A stretch of 32,769 nucleotides of DNA from Candidatus Fimadaptatus faecigallinarum (GTDB taxonomy: Bacteria; Bacillota; Clostridia; Christensenellales; Aristaeellaceae). Both the position numbers and the translations under genes were made by a program. The stretch lies in NCBI GenBank assembly GCA_018714445.1, contig DVNK01000034.1:1-32769 (forward strand). The letters run 5' to 3'. Shown here in pieces: positions 1-6,703 of this stretch (the stretch's first letter is position 1; every line of letters begins with the position of its first letter). Below the pieces are notes generated by a model, which made no database searches, was not told the origin of the DNA, and saw only the letters and a list, made by a program, of their open reading frames with translations.

Positions 1-240
1 CATCTGGCTCAGTGTGATGATATTCTGGAGAAATTTCCGGATGGCATCGACACTGTGGTAGGCAGTAAAGGTGTGTATCTTTCCGGCGGCGAAACACAGC
101 GCATTGCGATTGCACGCGCCATTTTGAAAGACGCCCCCATCGTGGTCTTAGATGAGGCCACCGCCTATGTTCATGTTGTGCTGCTCCTTTGGTCGGCACA
201 TCGCGCGGCAGTGCGCCGGCGCTATGCGCGAATTGATTGA
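1..240 (+). pseudogene. 3' remnant of an ABC transporter ATP-binding domain, broken after Walker B
   Basis: The reading frame is open from base 1, so the gene starts outside the window. It shows the end of an exporter-type nucleotide-binding domain: a [10 protein letters not shown] stretch typical of half-transporters, the signature LSGGETQR, and Walker B reading [10 protein letters not shown]. From about base 168 the protein stops resembling the family and runs into an unrelated hydrophobic and Arg-rich tail ending at 240. The D-loop Asp and the switch His that should follow are missing, so roughly the last 70 residues of a normal domain have been lost and the ATPase should be inactive. The break could be a deletion or a recombination join. 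It lies just upstream of two peptide precursors, so it may once have been their exporter; that link is inference. Confidence 0.8.
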
Positions 241-327
241 TGTTGACAATAATAACATTATATTATGTGCGCGCGCGGGCGTCAAGTCTGGTCATACACA
301 CCGACTCGCGCCGATGTATTTACTCGC

Positions 328-356
328 TTGACAGCTTTTGGAATGGTGAGTATAAT
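328..356 (+). promoter_or_regulatory. Perfect sigma-A promoter of the Nif11 precursor operon
   Basis: TTGACA at 328-333 and TATAAT at 351-356 are separated by 17 bp, an exact consensus match. Transcription should start near 363, giving a 5' untranslated region of about 64 bases before the first precursor. Such a strong promoter suggests abundant transcript. Confidence 0.9.
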
Positions 357-364
357 AGTATCAG

Positions 365-400
365 GCATTTCATTACAACACAGGATATGTTTTGAAATGC
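365..400 (+). promoter_or_regulatory. Leader hairpin in the 5' UTR of the precursor operon
   Basis: GCATTTCA (365-372) is perfectly complementary to TGAAATGC (393-400), with a 20-base loop between. It sits at the very start of the predicted transcript and ends 12 bases before the AGGAGG ribosome site. It has no U-tract, so it is not a terminator; it may protect the 5' end or tune translation. Function is inference. Confidence 0.4.
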
Positions 401-426
401 GCAATACCTGATAGGAGGCGAATATA

Positions 427-780
427 TTGACGCAGAAAGTAAAGCAGTTCCTTGAGAAAGTTTTAGCCGACGCAGAACTGTCCAAGCGCCTTGAACATAT
501 GAGCCGTGAGGATATAGTGAAGCTGGCAGGTGAGATGGGCATAAACCTCTCGGATTCGGACTTTTCGGCGTCGGAGGGTTGCGACGAACTGTCCGATAGT
601 GAACTGAGCGCGGTGGGTGGCGGCGATAAGTGCGGCTGCGTGGTGCAGGGCTGCGGCCAGCCCGGCCGGGGCGATACCGGCCTGCAAAAGTGCATGTGCT
701 CGATCACGGGTACAGGTGAGTTTGAAGACGGCTGCGAACGCTGTACTTGTTCGTTTGCCGGCGGCGGCGTAGACAAGTGA
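427..780 (+). CDS. Nif11-like leader peptide family RiPP precursor A, triple CxC core
   Basis: A 117-residue peptide precursor. It starts with TTG, chosen because AGGAGG (413-418) lies 8 bases upstream and because the product then aligns with its neighbour from residue 1. Residues 1-60 are an acidic helical leader of the Nif11 type (MTQKVKQFLEKV, then a KLAGEMGINLS stretch), ending in ELSAVGGG at 59-66, a double-glycine export and cleavage site. The core after it is Cys-rich, with CxC at 69/71, 89/91 and 106/108, each preceded by K or R, extra Cys at 76 and 103, and a GGGVDK end. Nif11-type leaders are known to be cut by C39-peptidase ABC exporters and to feed several kinds of modifying enzymes. 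No such enzyme is visible here, so the final product (lanthipeptide, other thioether, disulfide or metal-binding peptide) is unknown. Confidence 0.85.
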   Translation: MTQKVKQFLEKVLADAELSKRLEHMSREDIVKLAGEMGINLSDSDFSASEGCDELSDSELSAVGGGDKCGCVVQGCGQPGRGDTGLQKCMCSITGTGEFEDGCERCTCSFAGGGVDK

Positions 781-840
781 CGCAAACCCTGAGCCTCGGA
801 TGGCAAAGCGCAGAATGAATATGAGGGGGTGTTGACGAAT

Positions 841-1185
841 ATGACGGACAATATGAAGGTATTCCTGGATAAGGTGACGTCCGACGGCGAGCTGGCGCAG
901 CGCTTCAGCAAGATGAACAAGACTGAACTCGTAAGTGCGGCGCAACAGCTGGGCATATCGCTGACCGAAGCAGATGTAGAAGCGGTGCAGCAGAACCGGG
1001 CTATGTCCGATGACGAGCTGAGCGCAGTCAGCGGCGGTGGCAAGTGCGCGTGCATCAGCGAAGGCGGCGGCACCGGCGGCGATGACATTAAGCCTTGCGG
1101 CTGTGCGCTGTTTGGCTATGGCTACTTTACCGACGATGTGCAGCGCTGTATGTGCCTTATGGGCGGCGGCGGCGTGGACCAATAA
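841..1185 (+). CDS. Nif11-like leader peptide family RiPP precursor B, triple CxC core
   Basis: A 114-residue paralogue of the preceding precursor, 60 bases downstream in the same transcript. The ATG at 841 is preferred over in-frame GTG 829 and TTG 832. AGGGGG at 824-829 is 11 bases from this ATG but overlaps or nearly touches the other two, and the protein then aligns with its partner (MTDNMKVFLDKV against MTQKVKQFLEKV). The leader ends in ELSAVSGGG (59-67). The core has CxC motifs at 69/71, 86/88 and 103/105, no other Cys, and a GGGGVDQ end. Only the three CxC motifs, the basic residue before two of them, the Gly-rich spacers and the GVD tail are conserved between the two cores. Two unequal precursors in tandem may give a two-component product or two variants from one enzyme set. 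Confidence 0.85.
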   Translation: MTDNMKVFLDKVTSDGELAQRFSKMNKTELVSAAQQLGISLTEADVEAVQQNRAMSDDELSAVSGGGKCACISEGGGTGGDDIKPCGCALFGYGYFTDDVQRCMCLMGGGGVDQ

Positions 1186-1222
1186 GTCGACCAGTTCTAT
1201 ATAGGCCGCGGTGTAGGCGGCT

Positions 1223-1266
1223 GGAGCCGTCCTGAGCGGGAGCGCTTGGGGCGGCTTCTATATTTT
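1223..1266 (+). terminator. Intrinsic terminator of the Nif11 precursor operon
   Basis: The arms 1223-1238 and 1243-1258 form a long GC-rich stem with a few G-U pairs around a GGAG loop. A T-rich run (TCTATATTTT) follows. It lies 38 bases after the second precursor stop and closes a two-gene transcription unit. Confidence 0.75.
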
Positions 1267-1588
1267 AAAGCGCATTTAGCCGCGGTGGCAGTAAAAGGCA
1301 ACTGGTTCGCTGGCGTGGTGCGGCGCAGCTCGTGAGGCGGATGCAGATTTAGAAATTTAGGCCGACGCCGCATGTGCATATCTTGCTTGTGGAGCAGACC
1401 GGCAAGCCGATAGATAGTGTGCGACGGCCAGCTTGGCCTTGAACTTGCGCGTTCGAGGCTGGACTGCGCGCCCCAAACCGACATTCGAATCGCTATCGCT
1501 CACTGGAAGCCGTATGCTGCGTCAAAACCGGAGCTGTGGTAAAATGAGCACAAATGCCGGAAACGTCACTTGGCGCGTAGCCGGCCGC
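1267..1588. other. Gap between precursor terminator and methyltransferase; no gene seen
   Basis: No open frame here has a ribosome site and a protein-like composition. A possible -10 box TAAAAT lies at 1540-1545, without a clear -35 at 17 bp (CTGCGT at 1517-1522). It may serve the methyltransferase, which would make that gene a separate unit from the peptide operon. Confidence 0.4.
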
Positions 1589-1600
1589 AGGAGGGCATTT

Positions 1601-2218
1601 ATGCTAAGCGATAGAGGATTCGATTTGTGGGCAAACGGCTATGACGGCGATGTGCAACTCAGCGATGAGACGGATACGTATCCATTTGCAGGCTATCGCC
1701 GGGTGCTGGGCGATATATATGCCCGAGTGCGCGAGGGCGGTGCGCGGCGCGTGCTGGATGTGGGTATAGGTACGGCAACGCTGTCCAAGCGGCTGTATGA
1801 CGATGGCATAGAGGTGACGGGCATCGACTTTTCAAGCGAGATGCTTGCAATAGCGCGGCGCAAACTGCCTGATGCGCGGTTGATACAGCATGACTTCAGC
1901 CAGGGCCTGCCGGCCGAAATTGCGGGCGAGAAGTTCGACTTCATAATATGCACGTACGCAATACACCATCTGACCGACGCGCAAAAGCCGGGCTTCATAC
2001 GTGAACTGCTGAGCTGCCTTAAACCGGGTGGCGAGCTGTTGCTGGGCGATGTAGCGTTTGCGACCGCGGCGGAGCGCGACGCATGCCGGGCCGATACAGG
2101 CGACGCATGGGACGGCGACGAGGAGTACATAGTCGTCGAGCAACTGGCACAGGCATTCCCCGGCATAAGGTTCATACGCGAGAGCTATTGCTCAGGCGTG
2201 TGCGTATTGGGCGCTTGA
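1601..2218 (+). CDS. Class I SAM-dependent methyltransferase, YrrT-like
   Basis: A 205-residue methyltransferase of the Rossmann class. The ATG at 1601 has AGGAGG at 1589-1594 six bases upstream; longer forms add residues unlike the family. The N-terminus FDLWANGYDGDV with a following YPFAGYRRVL resembles YrrT-type enzymes of Firmicutes. Motif I is VLDVGIGTAT (51-60), the acidic residue at the end of strand beta2 is D76 in VTGIDFSSEML, and FDFIICTYAIHH (112-123) is the post-II/motif IV region. The substrate cannot be read from sequence; YrrT of Bacillus lies in a methionine/SAM recycling context. It lies 415 bases behind the peptide precursors and past a terminator, so a role as their tailoring enzyme is possible but unproven. 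Confidence 0.85.
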   Translation: MLSDRGFDLWANGYDGDVQLSDETDTYPFAGYRRVLGDIYARVREGGARRVLDVGIGTATLSKRLYDDGIEVTGIDFSSEMLAIARRKLPDARLIQHDFSQGLPAEIAGEKFDFIICTYAIHHLTDAQKPGFIRELLSCLKPGGELLLGDVAFATAAERDACRADTGDAWDGDEEYIVVEQLAQAFPGIRFIRESYCSGVCVLGA

Positions 2219-2281
2219 TGAGCCGGCGGCAGGCCTGACGCATGCGCGGCAGCTGCATTCGCAGTTTGAGAGGGGCGAAAA

Positions 2282-2596
2282 ATGATGCGCAAGTACGATA
2301 AGATAGTGCGCGACCGCATACCCGAGGTGATAGAAGCCGCGGGGCAACACGCAATATATGAACTCGTAGACCATGAGACGGCGCTTGAAGGCTTAAAGCG
2401 CAAACTGAGCGAAGAACTGGCGGAGTATCTCGAGAGCGGCAGCCTGGAAGAACTGGCTGATCTGTTGGAGGTGATGCACGGCGTCGCCTACCACAGCGGC
2501 GTGTCGTGGCAGGAACTGGAAGCGGTAAGGTTGGCAAAGCGCGCCGAGCGCGGCGGCTTTGAGCGCGGCGTGAGGCTGCTTGAGGTGAATGAATAG
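2282..2596 (+). CDS. MazG-like / phosphoribosyl-ATP pyrophosphohydrolase-like protein
   Basis: A 104-residue all-alpha NTP pyrophosphohydrolase of the small group that begins with a KYDKIVRDRIPEVI motif (residues 4-17). Acidic metal ligands are visible as ExxE at 45-48 and ExxD at 57-60, the arrangement of the MazG fold. Proteins of this group are often labelled phosphoribosyl-ATP pyrophosphohydrolase, but no other histidine gene is nearby, so a nucleotide house-cleaning role is more likely. A weak purine-rich ribosome site (AGGGG at 2271-2275) precedes ATG 2282; ATG 2285 is an equal alternative. It follows the methyltransferase by 63 bases and could be co-transcribed. Confidence 0.85.
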   Translation: MMRKYDKIVRDRIPEVIEAAGQHAIYELVDHETALEGLKRKLSEELAEYLESGSLEELADLLEVMHGVAYHSGVSWQELEAVRLAKRAERGGFERGVRLLEVNE

Positions 2597-3348
2597 CTGC
2601 ACAAGGGCATGGGCTCAACAGTGCCGCGGTAAAGCGCATGGCGCGCCGGCCAGGCGCGGATATCCGGGTCATGGCCCGTACCGGCAGCTTTGATGCAGCG
2701 CCGGAAGGGTTTGAGCAGCAGGATGTAATGCCTGAGCGCGAGTTGGCTGTGGCATTAGGCTGCCGATTTCTGGTGTGCGCGCGGATGTGCACGGCTGATA
2801 TCACGTATACGCGTGCGCGCAAGCCGACAGGCGCAAGCGTCGACGGTATGGCTGGAACTGCGCGGTGCGCCGGAACGCCGTGGTGCGGCATGTGCGACGG
2901 TGCAGGCGATGGAGAGCAGGTGAGACGCCGCAACAGTTCATTGGCTGAATGTCCTTGCTCAAACATGCGGCACAGGCAACCAGTCTGTGTGCGACAGGAC
3001 TGTATTCGCTGCTGATATCGCCCGGACTTGGAGCATCGTCTGGCTGTGCACGGTGCCTTGTGCGGCAGCGCCGAAGTCGGATTCCCCGGCGTGCGACTCG
3101 TGCAACGATTGCGGACTCTAAATATAACCCTATGCAGCGGTCGCGCTGGCTGAGCCGGAGCGCGGTGAGCCGGCGTGTGGGGATTGCGCATTAGAGCTGA
3201 TCCGAACGAGCAGGTCGGGAATATAGCCTGTCGTATGTGGCGTTGCATCTGTTCAACACGTACAGTCTAAGCGCTATCCCAAGCGCATCAATGAACGCAG
3301 GCGATTGAGCATAATATCTGCGCAGACGCGGCGGATAGATACCGCATC
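2597..3348. other. Long GC-rich interval without a convincing gene
   Basis: About 750 bases. Open frames exist on both strands but are of the low-information kind seen in GC-rich DNA (Arg, Ala, Cys and Pro rich, no ribosome site, no recognisable motif). One plus frame (2638-3015) is unusually Cys-rich at its end. No RNA gene, repeat or promoter stood out. It may be a decayed gene or the remnant of a deletion. Confidence 0.4.
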
Positions 3349-3386
3349 CTTAAAATAACAGGACGGAGGCGATTTGGCCTCCGTCC
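3349..3386 (-). terminator. Intrinsic terminator of the nitrilase-family gene
   Basis: GGACGGAGGC (3361-3370) and GCCTCCGTCC (3377-3386) form a perfect 10-bp stem with a 6-base loop. On the minus strand it is followed by TGTTATTTTAAG. It lies 27 bases after the minus-strand gene's stop. Confidence 0.85.
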
Positions 3387-3412
3387 TTAACTGTTGCGAA
3401 ATACACACCGAG

Positions 3413-4288
3413 TCAGCGGCGCCGCTCGCGCACGAAAGGCGGGCGAACCTCATCGCTGACCAACAGGTGATAGCGTCCAGGTCGGCGATAGGCGTTGCCA
3501 TGCACGTCGCGTGCGCGGTAAGCGCGCAGCATGTCCATGTCAAAGTCGGCCATGTATATGCCCTCGTCGCCGCCTGCCTCGACAAGACATGTGTCGCGCG
3601 AACCGGACATGCCGGGAATGTATACAACGCCGTCAAATGCATTGGAGTGACCGTTGCAGTCGGGCACGCCGTCAGGGTAATTGCAGGTCGCAATGCCCAG
3701 CATGTTCTCGTATGCGCGGCCACGCAGCTGGGCGATGCGATTGAGCTCCATGGGACACGCGTTGGGCGTGAGTATGATCTCAGCGCCTTTGAGCATCAGT
3801 ATGCGAGCGCTTTCGGGGAACTCGCGGTCATAGCAGATCATCGCGCCGATGGAGACCGGACCGCTGGCGGTATCCAGCTCGGTGACGTAGAAGTCGTCGC
3901 CGGGCGTCAGGGCGCGCTCGGCGTCAAAGTCGCAGGTGTGGAGCTTTGCATACGTCAGTACGCGTCGGCCATGCCTGTCAAACAGTGCCAGCGTATTGCG
4001 CGGTGCGCCGGGCCACTGTTCCAGCAGCGTTATGCCTATCGCCATGTCGAGTTGGGCGGCCAGCGAGCCAAATGCGCAAGTGAATTCGCCGTCAATCGCG
4101 ATCGCCTCATGCGTCCACTCGGCCGGGGGCCGGTCTATCGCGTACCCGTTGCTCCACATTTCAGGGAAAAGCGCTATGTCAGCGCCCTGTGCGCGCGCCT
4201 GACGGCAGGCGTCAATGCCCTTGCGCAGGTTGCCATCCAGGCTGCCCGTCGGCGCGATTTGCAGCAGTGCTATCTTTAAGTGAGCCAT
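3413..4288 (-). CDS. Carbon-nitrogen hydrolase (nitrilase superfamily)
   Basis: A 291-residue cytoplasmic amidohydrolase. All three catalytic residues of the nitrilase fold are visible: Glu43 in FPEMW, Lys115 in YAKLHTCD and Cys152 in MICYDREFPES. Length and motifs are close to the N-carbamoylputrescine amidase and omega-amidase branch, but the substrate cannot be assigned. ATG at 4288 is chosen because AAGGAG lies just upstream on the minus strand; the longer frame lacks a ribosome site. The gene is monocistronic, with a TATAAT-like box about 30 bases upstream and its own terminator. Confidence 0.85.
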   Translation of the reverse strand: MAHLKIALLQIAPTGSLDGNLRKGIDACRQARAQGADIALFPEMWSNGYAIDRPPAEWTHEAIAIDGEFTCAFGSLAAQLDMAIGITLLEQWPGAPRNTLALFDRHGRRVLTYAKLHTCDFDAERALTPGDDFYVTELDTASGPVSIGAMICYDREFPESARILMLKGAEIILTPNACPMELNRIAQLRGRAYENMLGIATCNYPDGVPDCNGHSNAFDGVVYIPGMSGSRDTCLVEAGGDEGIYMADFDMDMLRAYRARDVHGNAYRRPGRYHLLVSDEVRPPFVRERRR

Positions 4289-4318
4289 GGGATTCTCCTT
4301 TGACGTTATATTTTGTTT

Positions 4319-4324
4319 ATTATA
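4319..4324 (-). promoter_or_regulatory. Probable -10 box of the nitrilase-family gene
   Basis: TATAAT on the minus strand (plus-strand ATTATA). The -35 position at 17 bp is poor (ATCCAA), so only the -10 is firm. The transcript would begin about 25 bases before the start codon. Confidence 0.45.
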
Positions 4325-4500
4325 GGCGAAAAAGTTTAAACTTGGATTATGGCCGAATAAAATGAGCGTATGCCCAGCGGGGCATATGGCGCGGGGCGGC
4401 ATGACGGCAAATTGTAAGGGTGGCATCGGCATCACCTATATCACGGCTAGTGAATAGTGCGCTTTGGCATATGAGAGGTTGCAGCGTCCGGCGCGTTTAC

Positions 4501-4544
4501 GGCTAAAACACGACCGCGCCCCGGACTCATCTTCCGGGGCGCGG
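4501..4544 (-). terminator. Intrinsic terminator of the spore protein operon
   Basis: A perfect 12-bp GC-rich stem (4514-4525 with 4533-4544) and a 7-base loop. It is followed on the minus strand by TCGTGTTTTAGCC. It lies 57 bases after the second spore protein's stop. Confidence 0.8.
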
Positions 4545-4601
4545 CCGCGCGCTTTGCGGCTAATGCCGCGTCAGGCGCTTAGAGATATATTGCCTGGTGG
4601 G

Positions 4602-4871
4602 TTAGCGAGGCATGTTGCCCTGCTGGCCACTCATCTGGCGCTCCTGCTGCTCGATCATGCGCTTAACCATGCCGCCGCCTATGGAGCCGGCCTCGCGGGA
4701 GGTCAGGTCGCCGTTGTAGCCCTGCTTGAGGTTCACACCCAGCTCGCCCGCGATCTCCTGCTTCATGGTGTTGAGAGCCTGGCGCGCGCTCGGCACGTTT
4801 ATGCGGCTGGAAGAGCTCTGCGACTGAGCCTGATTCTGGTTCTGAGCCTGATTGGGTTTCTGGTTCTGCAT
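4602..4871 (-). CDS. Alpha/beta-type small acid-soluble spore protein with Gln/Asn-rich N-terminus
   Basis: An 89-residue SASP, which coats and protects DNA in the spore core and is broken down by the Gpr protease at germination. Residues from about 25 on match the family: RINVPSARQALNTMKQEIA, then GELGVNLKQGYNGDLTSRE and the GGGMVKRMIEQQER DNA-binding helix. The QEIAGE stretch is the expected Gpr cleavage region. The first 25 residues are an unusual Gln/Asn/Ser-rich tail. ATG 4871 is 9 bases from GGAGG (4881-4885); the in-frame TTG at 4880 touches that site and is rejected. It is second in an operon with another SASP, 30 bases after its stop. Confidence 0.93.
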   Translation of the reverse strand: MQNQKPNQAQNQNQAQSQSSSSRINVPSARQALNTMKQEIAGELGVNLKQGYNGDLTSREAGSIGGGMVKRMIEQQERQMSGQQGNMPR

Positions 4872-4901
4872 TGTCGTCAACCTCCAAATATTTGTTGGGA
4901 A

Positions 4902-5108
4902 TTATTGCGCGTTGCCGGACGCCTGACGCTCATAGTCTTCGATCATCTTCTTGACCATGTAGCCGCCGACGTAGCCGTTCTCACGCGAGGTCAGGTCACC
5001 ATTGTAGCCCTGCTTGAGGTTCACACCCAGCTCACGCGCTATCTCGTACTTCATGTTGGACAGCGCATCGCGCGCCTCGGGAACATTAACCCTGCTATTC
5101 TTGCTCAT
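4902..5108 (-). CDS. Alpha/beta-type small acid-soluble spore protein
   Basis: A 68-residue SASP of ordinary length. It contains RVNVPEARDALSNMKYEIA with a Gpr-site Glu, then RELGVNLKQGYNGDLTSRE and GGYMVKKMIEDYER, the two conserved DNA-binding segments. ATG 5108 follows GGAGG by 11 bases. It is the first gene of a two-gene SASP operon, and its central block is nearly identical to that of the next gene, consistent with a tandem duplication. Its presence shows the host makes endospores or descends from a spore-former. Confidence 0.95.
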   Translation of the reverse strand: MSKNSRVNVPEARDALSNMKYEIARELGVNLKQGYNGDLTSRENGYVGGYMVKKMIEDYERQASGNAQ

Positions 5109-5184
5109 CTGTCGATTCACCTCCAAATTTCTGCGCTCCTGCGCGGTTTAGCTAACTTACTGCTATTTCGCCTTGGAACGGTCA

Positions 5185-5215
5185 TATTATGTTGCGAACC
5201 GCGCTTAATTATCGC
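5185..5215 (-). promoter_or_regulatory. Candidate sigma-G type promoter of the spore protein operon
   Basis: On the minus strand CATAATA (5191-5185) matches the sigma-G -10 pattern. Seventeen bases upstream is GCGATAA (5215-5209), a partial match to the sigma-G -35 (GCATAAT-like). No good sigma-A -35 is at that place. SASP genes are normally sigma-G driven in the forespore. Confidence 0.45.
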
Positions 5216-5292
5216 TGTAAATTTTCGTAAATTTAGCGCTCAAACAATTTATGCGCGTTTAACAGTATGACCACGCGCATCGCACATTCATA

Positions 5293-5301
5293 TGATATAA
5301 T
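5293..5301 (+). promoter_or_regulatory. Extended -10 promoter of the CDF transporter
   Basis: TGATATAAT is a TGn-extended -10 with a perfect TATAAT at 5296-5301. The -35 region is poor. The start would be near 5308, immediately before the leader hairpin. Confidence 0.55.
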
Positions 5302-5314
5302 AGAAAGAATTCAA

Positions 5315-5340
5315 CCGGCTGCATTGGTGCGGCCGGATTT
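5315..5340 (+). promoter_or_regulatory. Terminator-like leader hairpin before the CDF transporter
   Basis: CCGGC...GCCGG with an inner GCA/TGC forms a 9-bp stem (5315-5336) with a TTGG loop. It is followed by ATTTTG. It lies at the start of the transcript, 37 bases before the start codon. It could be a weak attenuator, but the T run is short and no metal-sensing RNA class is recognised. Confidence 0.35.
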
Positions 5341-5372
5341 TGTCGCCCGAATGGGCGGAGCAGGTGAGCAAA

Positions 5373-6551
5373 ATGGAATCAATTTGCAGAAAACTCATCC
5401 GTGGCTGGGACAATCCCGCAGACCCTGTCACGCGCGAACGCGGTGGCAATGCGGCCAGTGTAGTCGGCATACTTATCAACCTCTTGCTGTTTGCGGGCAA
5501 GTTCACTGCGGGCGTACTGAGCGGTTCGATAGCGTTGCAGGCGGATGCACTCAATAACCTGTCGGACGCAGGTTCGTCGGTGATATCGCTGCTGAGCTTT
5601 AAGCTGGCGAGCCGGCCCGCAGACCGTGGACATCCGTTTGGTCACGCGCGCTACGAGTACCTGGCCAGCATGGCCGTGGCGATACTGATACTGTTGCTGG
5701 GCTATGAGCTGGCGCGCTCGTCGATAGACAAGATAATCTCGCCCGACCCGGTCAGCTTTTCAGCGCTGAACGTGGGCGTGCTTATCGGCGCGATAGCGTT
5801 TAAGCTATGGCTCTATCTGTTTTACCGGCGCGTGGGTCGGCATATTGGTTCGCCTGTACTGGAGGCCGCGTCGATGGACTCCATATCGGACGTGTTGGCC
5901 AGCACGGCGGTACTGCTCAGCACCATCATCAGTCCGCTCATCAATTTCCAGCTTGACGGCTACATGGGCGTGGCAGTGGCGGCGTTCATAGTATTTACGG
6001 CGATAAAGATAATTAACGAGGCGCTCAATGATCTGCTGGGCGCGCCGGCAAGTCCTGAAGTTGTGCAGCGCATAGTCGACGTGGTGCACGAATACCCCGG
6101 TGTGCTGGGCATACATGACCTTATAGTTCATGATTATGGCCCGGGTCGATGCTTTGCGTCGCTGCACGTTGAGGTATCCGCCGCGGCAGACATCATGGAA
6201 AGCCATGACATGATTGACAACATCGAACGCCGCATAAAACGCGAACTGGATATCGAGGCAGTTATACACATGGATCCGATTGTCACCGATGATCCGCGTG
6301 TAAACGAGCTGCGCGAATTCGCAGCGAATGCATTGCATGAGATAGATCCGCGCCTGACGCTGCATGACTTCCGCGTCGTGATAGGCAATACGCATACCAA
6401 CTGCATATTTGACGTGCTCTCGCCATACGACTGCGCGCTCAGCGATGCGCAGATAACCGAGCAGCTTGAGCAGCGCTTTAATCAGCATGATCCCAATCTG
6501 TACGTGGTGCCCACGATTGACAGATCGTTTGTCAACTACAATGCGAAATAA
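5373..6551 (+). CDS. Cation diffusion facilitator family transporter, Mn-type metal sites
   Basis: A 392-residue membrane exporter of divalent metal in exchange for protons. Six membrane segments occupy roughly residues 28-215 and a ferredoxin-like cytoplasmic domain follows. The paired metal-site motifs are NNLSD in TM2 (N61, D65) and DSISD in TM5 (D169, D173). Zn/Fe members usually have DxxxD in TM2 and HxxxD in TM5; the N/D plus DxxxD form here resembles Mn exporters of the MntE group, so Mn2+ is the best guess. The C-terminal region is longer than average (about 175 residues) and may contain a second ferredoxin-like repeat. ATG 5373 has AGGTGAG nearby; the earlier in-frame TTG lacks a ribosome site. 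Confidence 0.9.
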   Translation: MESICRKLIRGWDNPADPVTRERGGNAASVVGILINLLLFAGKFTAGVLSGSIALQADALNNLSDAGSSVISLLSFKLASRPADRGHPFGHARYEYLASMAVAILILLLGYELARSSIDKIISPDPVSFSALNVGVLIGAIAFKLWLYLFYRRVGRHIGSPVLEAASMDSISDVLASTAVLLSTIISPLINFQLDGYMGVAVAAFIVFTAIKIINEALNDLLGAPASPEVVQRIVDVVHEYPGVLGIHDLIVHDYGPGRCFASLHVEVSAAADIMESHDMIDNIERRIKRELDIEAVIHMDPIVTDDPRVNELREFAANALHEIDPRLTLHDFRVVIGNTHTNCIFDVLSPYDCALSDAQITEQLEQRFNQHDPNLYVVPTIDRSFVNYNAK

Positions 6552-6573
6552 AAGTGCGCATGCTGTGGATAAT

Positions 6574-6636
6574 GCGGCAGATCACGACGGTCGGCGCGAG
6601 CCCCGGACACTCATTTGGCGGCGAAGTTGTGGATAA
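6574..6636 (+). other. Two perfect DnaA boxes 54 bp apart
   Basis: TGTGGATAA, the complement of the consensus TTATCCACA, occurs at 6574-6582 and again at 6628-6636 in the same orientation. The second falls in the loop of the terminator stem. dnaA, dnaN and other origin genes are absent, so this is not a typical oriC, but two exact 9-mers so close are unlikely by chance. Confidence 0.5.
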
Positions 6637-6655
6637 CTTCGCCGCCCTTACTTTG
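6617..6655 (+). terminator. Intrinsic terminator of the CDF transporter gene
   Basis: GGCGGCGAAGTT (6617-6628) and AACTTCGCCGCC (6635-6646) form a perfect 12-bp stem with a 6-base loop. CTTACTTTG follows. It sits 65 bases after the transporter stop and before the thrS promoter. Confidence 0.8.
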
Positions 6656-6668
6656 CGCGAAAATGCGC

Positions 6669-6697
6669 TTGACAAAACGCATGATGCGGCATATAAT
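6669..6697 (+). promoter_or_regulatory. Perfect sigma-A promoter of thrS
   Basis: TTGACA at 6669-6674 and TATAAT at 6692-6697 with a 17-bp spacer. The transcript should start near 6704, giving a leader of about 275 bases that contains the T-box. Confidence 0.92.
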
Positions 6698-6703
6698 ACA
6701 GAT

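Noticed and set aside
140..193. Possible minus-strand start (AAAGGAG then ATG) across the ABC breakpoint
   Set aside because: The frame ends after a few codons. It may be a scrap left by the rearrangement but is not a gene.
2638..3015. Cys-rich 125-codon plus-strand frame in the empty interval
   Set aside because: It has no ribosome site, no leader or signal peptide, and random-looking Cys placement. I could not defend it as a gene although it lies near the Cys-rich peptide precursors.
2172..3248. 358-codon minus-strand open frame in and beyond the MazG-like gene
   Set aside because: It has low-complexity Arg/Pro/Ser composition and crosses a well-supported plus-strand gene.
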